A stretch of DNA of 8,236 bases, from contig ONFH01000285.1 in NCBI GenBank assembly GCA_900317015.1, forward strand, positions 1 through 8,236. Reading direction: 5' to 3'. The DNA comes from an uncultured Erysipelotrichaceae bacterium. Its GTDB lineage: Bacteria > Bacillota_I > Bacilli_A > Erysipelotrichales > Coprobacillaceae. Shown here one piece after another: positions 6,620 to 8,236 of this stretch. The notes under the pieces are model-generated. The model saw only the letters and a list, made by a program, of their open reading frames with translations, made no database searches and was not told where the DNA came from. How positions within the stretch are numbered: the stretch's first letter is position 1; every line of letters starts with the position of its first letter. A program made the position numbers and the translations under genes.

Positions 6620-7990
6620 ATGAAGAAATTATATGTATCGTTTTTAACGATGTTCGTCTCATTGTGCATGGCGTTTACGCCAGCCTTTGCGGCTAACTAT
6701 AATACGAGCAAATTAACGAGTGCAATCAATAAATTAGTTTCTTATTATAAGGATCAGACAACTTTAAATAGTGCTGATGATGTGATTGCGGTCGCTTCAT
6801 TAAAATTAGATGTTAAAGATTATCAGTTATCTTCGACATTTACATCATCTTTAAAGAAGATCGATACGAAGAATCCAGGCAGTATTGGAAAACAGATCAT
6901 CGCTTTAAACTTACTTGGTGAGAATCCTAAAAAGTATAATGGCAAGAACTATGTCACATCATTAGAAAAGCTTGTGAATAAAGACGGTTCTGTAAAAGGA
7001 TCAGTTGGATCAAGTAATGATGCTTATGTCTTATTTGGTTTAGAAGCGGCAAGCTCTTCTAAAGTTAAAACTGTAGCCAAAGCTCTAGCCGCTGATCAGG
7101 CCAAGGATGGTTCTTATGGTTATACATCTGATGGTCAGTATCATAGTGATCTTGATACGACTGCTTGGGTCATTCGTGCATTATATTTTGCCAATAGTAA
7201 GACGTATGCTTCAACGATCAAGAAAGCTTATAAGTTTATTGAATCAAAATATGAAGCCGACACTGGATGTTACAGTGGTGACGCTGGTGGCAATACCGAT
7301 ACTCAGGCTAATGTCATTGAATCTTATTTTGTCACTGATTCAAATACGTTATTAAAAGGGTCAAAGGAAAATAACCCAATTGATTATCTTTTAACATTCC
7401 AGAAGAGCGATGGTTCTTTCACTGGTTATGATAGTGCTTATGCCACGGCGGAAGCTGCAAGATGCTTAGGCACTTATAAAAATAAGTCGATCTTTGCACC
7501 AAGCAAAGCAACATATACGATCACATATAATAATAAGTATGCTTATACAGGAAAGAATATCAAACCATCTATTACTGTGAAATATGGGACAAAGACATTA
7601 ACAAAGAAGAACTATAAAGTGACTTATCCAAAGACTTCTAAGAAGATTGGATCATATAGCTTTACAGTGAAAGGTAAAGGAAGCTATAAGAAGCTTTCTA
7701 TGAAGAAGACTTATACGATCGTTCCAGCGATTCCTACTTTTAGCTTACATGCGAAAAGTCATGCGTTAGATGTCAAGATCAAGACATCTAAAGGATTGAG
7801 CTATCAGATCCAGTATAACGTCAAAGGGGAAACAAAGACGTCAACTGTCAAAACAAATAAGGCAACGACAACGTTAAAGTCTTTAAAAACAAATGTCGTC
7901 TATTCCATTAAAGTTCGTGCTTATAAGAAAGTAGGTAAGAAAACATATTATAGCTACTATTCTCAGGCAAGAAACTTAATGGCTAGATAA
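6620..7990 (+). CDS. Secreted alpha/alpha-toroid protein with Ig-like and Fn3-like C-terminus
   Basis: A 456-residue exported protein. It starts with a Sec signal peptide (MKKLYVSF, hydrophobic core, AFA before A25; predicted cut after residue 24). Residues about 30-290 look like an alpha/alpha-toroid of the prenyltransferase / squalene-cyclase / intrinsic-factor class: DGSYGY (163-168), DLDTTAW (177-183), GNTDTQANVIES (224-235), DGSFTGY (264-270) and YATAEAARCL (274-283). Residues about 296-370 form a repeat typical of Firmicutes surface proteins (AYTGKNIKPSITV ... GKGSYKK). Residues about 373-452 look Fn3-like. There is no LPXTG anchor and no evident DUF4430 domain. AGAGGA (6609-6614) is 5 bases from this ATG, and the signal peptide fixes the start. 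Operon position after metH suggests a role around cobalamin or methionine, possibly corrinoid binding; that is inference. Enzyme activity as a cyclase is unlikely. Confidence 0.85.
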   Translation: MKKLYVSFLTMFVSLCMAFTPAFAANYNTSKLTSAINKLVSYYKDQTTLNSADDVIAVASLKLDVKDYQLSSTFTSSLKKIDTKNPGSIGKQIIALNLLGENPKKYNGKNYVTSLEKLVNKDGSVKGSVGSSNDAYVLFGLEAASSSKVKTVAKALAADQAKDGSYGYTSDGQYHSDLDTTAWVIRALYFANSKTYASTIKKAYKFIESKYEADTGCYSGDAGGNTDTQANVIESYFVTDSNTLLKGSKENNPIDYLLTFQKSDGSFTGYDSAYATAEAARCLGTYKNKSIFAPSKATYTITYNNKYAYTGKNIKPSITVKYGTKTLTKKNYKVTYPKTSKKIGSYSFTVKGKGSYKKLSMKKTYTIVPAIPTFSLHAKSHALDVKIKTSKGLSYQIQYNVKGETKTSTVKTNKATTTLKSLKTNVVYSIKVRAYKKVGKKTYYSYYSQARNLMAR

Positions 7991-8020
7991 TCAATGATCT
8001 TTTGAAAGGGAGGAAAACAA

Positions 8021-8236
8021 ATGAAAAGATTATATGTTTCAATGATCTCGTTTGTCGTATCTTTAGCAATGGCTTTTTCACCAGTCTTTGCGGCTGATAC
8101 AACAGACACCAAAATTGCTAATGCAATTACCAAATTAAAGTCGTACTATACGACGAACAACACTCTAAGTTCAGCCGATGATATCATTGCTGTTGAATCC
8201 TTAGGTATGCAGGCAGAAAGTGATACTTTTAAATTA
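8021..8236 (+). CDS. Second secreted toroid paralogue, cut by the window end
   Basis: The first 72 residues of a protein closely related to its upstream neighbour. It begins MKRLYVSM with a Sec signal peptide ending VFA before A25, then a mature N-terminus with SYY and SSADDIIAVESL, matching SYY and NSADDVIAVASL next door. An ungapped comparison by eye gives about 35 identities in the first 62 residues, so this is a tandem duplicate that has diverged. GGGAGG (8008-8013) lies 7 bases before the ATG. The 30-base gap to the preceding stop contains no terminator, so co-transcription with the metF-metH operon is likely. Its toroid core and C-terminal domains lie outside the window. Confidence 0.85.
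   Translation, partial: MKRLYVSMISFVVSLAMAFSPVFAADTTDTKIANAITKLKSYYTTNNTLSSADDIIAVESLGMQAESDTFKL

Noticed and set aside
6620..7990. Annotation of the toroid protein as a working squalene cyclase or protein prenyltransferase
   Set aside because: It is exported, the DXDD acid motif is incomplete, and it is fused to surface-type domains. The similarity is to the fold, not to the active site.

Overview
The window looks like chromosome from a low-GC Gram-positive gut bacterium, most likely of the Erysipelotrichia / Coprobacillaceae type. This rests on the AT-rich base composition, strong AGGAGG-type ribosome binding sites, the walJ-rlmH gene pair, a methionine synthase with a separately encoded reactivation protein, and secreted proteins ending in lysine-rich Ig-like and Fn3-like domains. 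The genus-level placement is inference from style, not from a marker gene.

Left part (1-950). An AT-rich intergenic stretch holds a probable leftward gene start at the extreme edge, a cluster of TTATGT/ACATAA inverted repeats, and the rho-independent terminator of a leftward cytidylate-kinase-like gene (245-829, minus). That gene and walJ are transcribed divergently from the 830-950 gap, each with an extended -10 box very close to its start codon.

Middle (951-2640). walJ (MBL-fold nuclease) and rlmH (23S rRNA pseudouridine-1915 methyltransferase) overlap and form one unit ended by a hairpin terminator. A small two-helix membrane protein with a very basic tail follows under its own promoter.

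Right part (2727-8236). A tightly packed operon encodes metF (methylenetetrahydrofolate reductase), a stand-alone MetH reactivation-domain protein, metH (B12-dependent methionine synthase without its C-terminal reactivation domain), and two secreted paralogues with an alpha/alpha-toroid domain. The second paralogue is cut by the window end. Junctions are TAATG (1 nt overlap), ATGA (4 nt overlap), a 16 nt gap and a 30 nt gap, with no visible terminator between genes.

Together, MetF makes 5-methyl-THF, MetH uses it with cobalamin to methylate homocysteine, and the reactivation protein rescues oxidised cobalamin. The toroid repeats of the secreted proteins resemble the alpha-domain of intrinsic factor / transcobalamin-like proteins. 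The most interesting hypothesis is therefore that the operon's last genes encode extracellular corrinoid-capture proteins that supply MetH. This is inference from fold motifs plus operon context and has not been shown for these genes.
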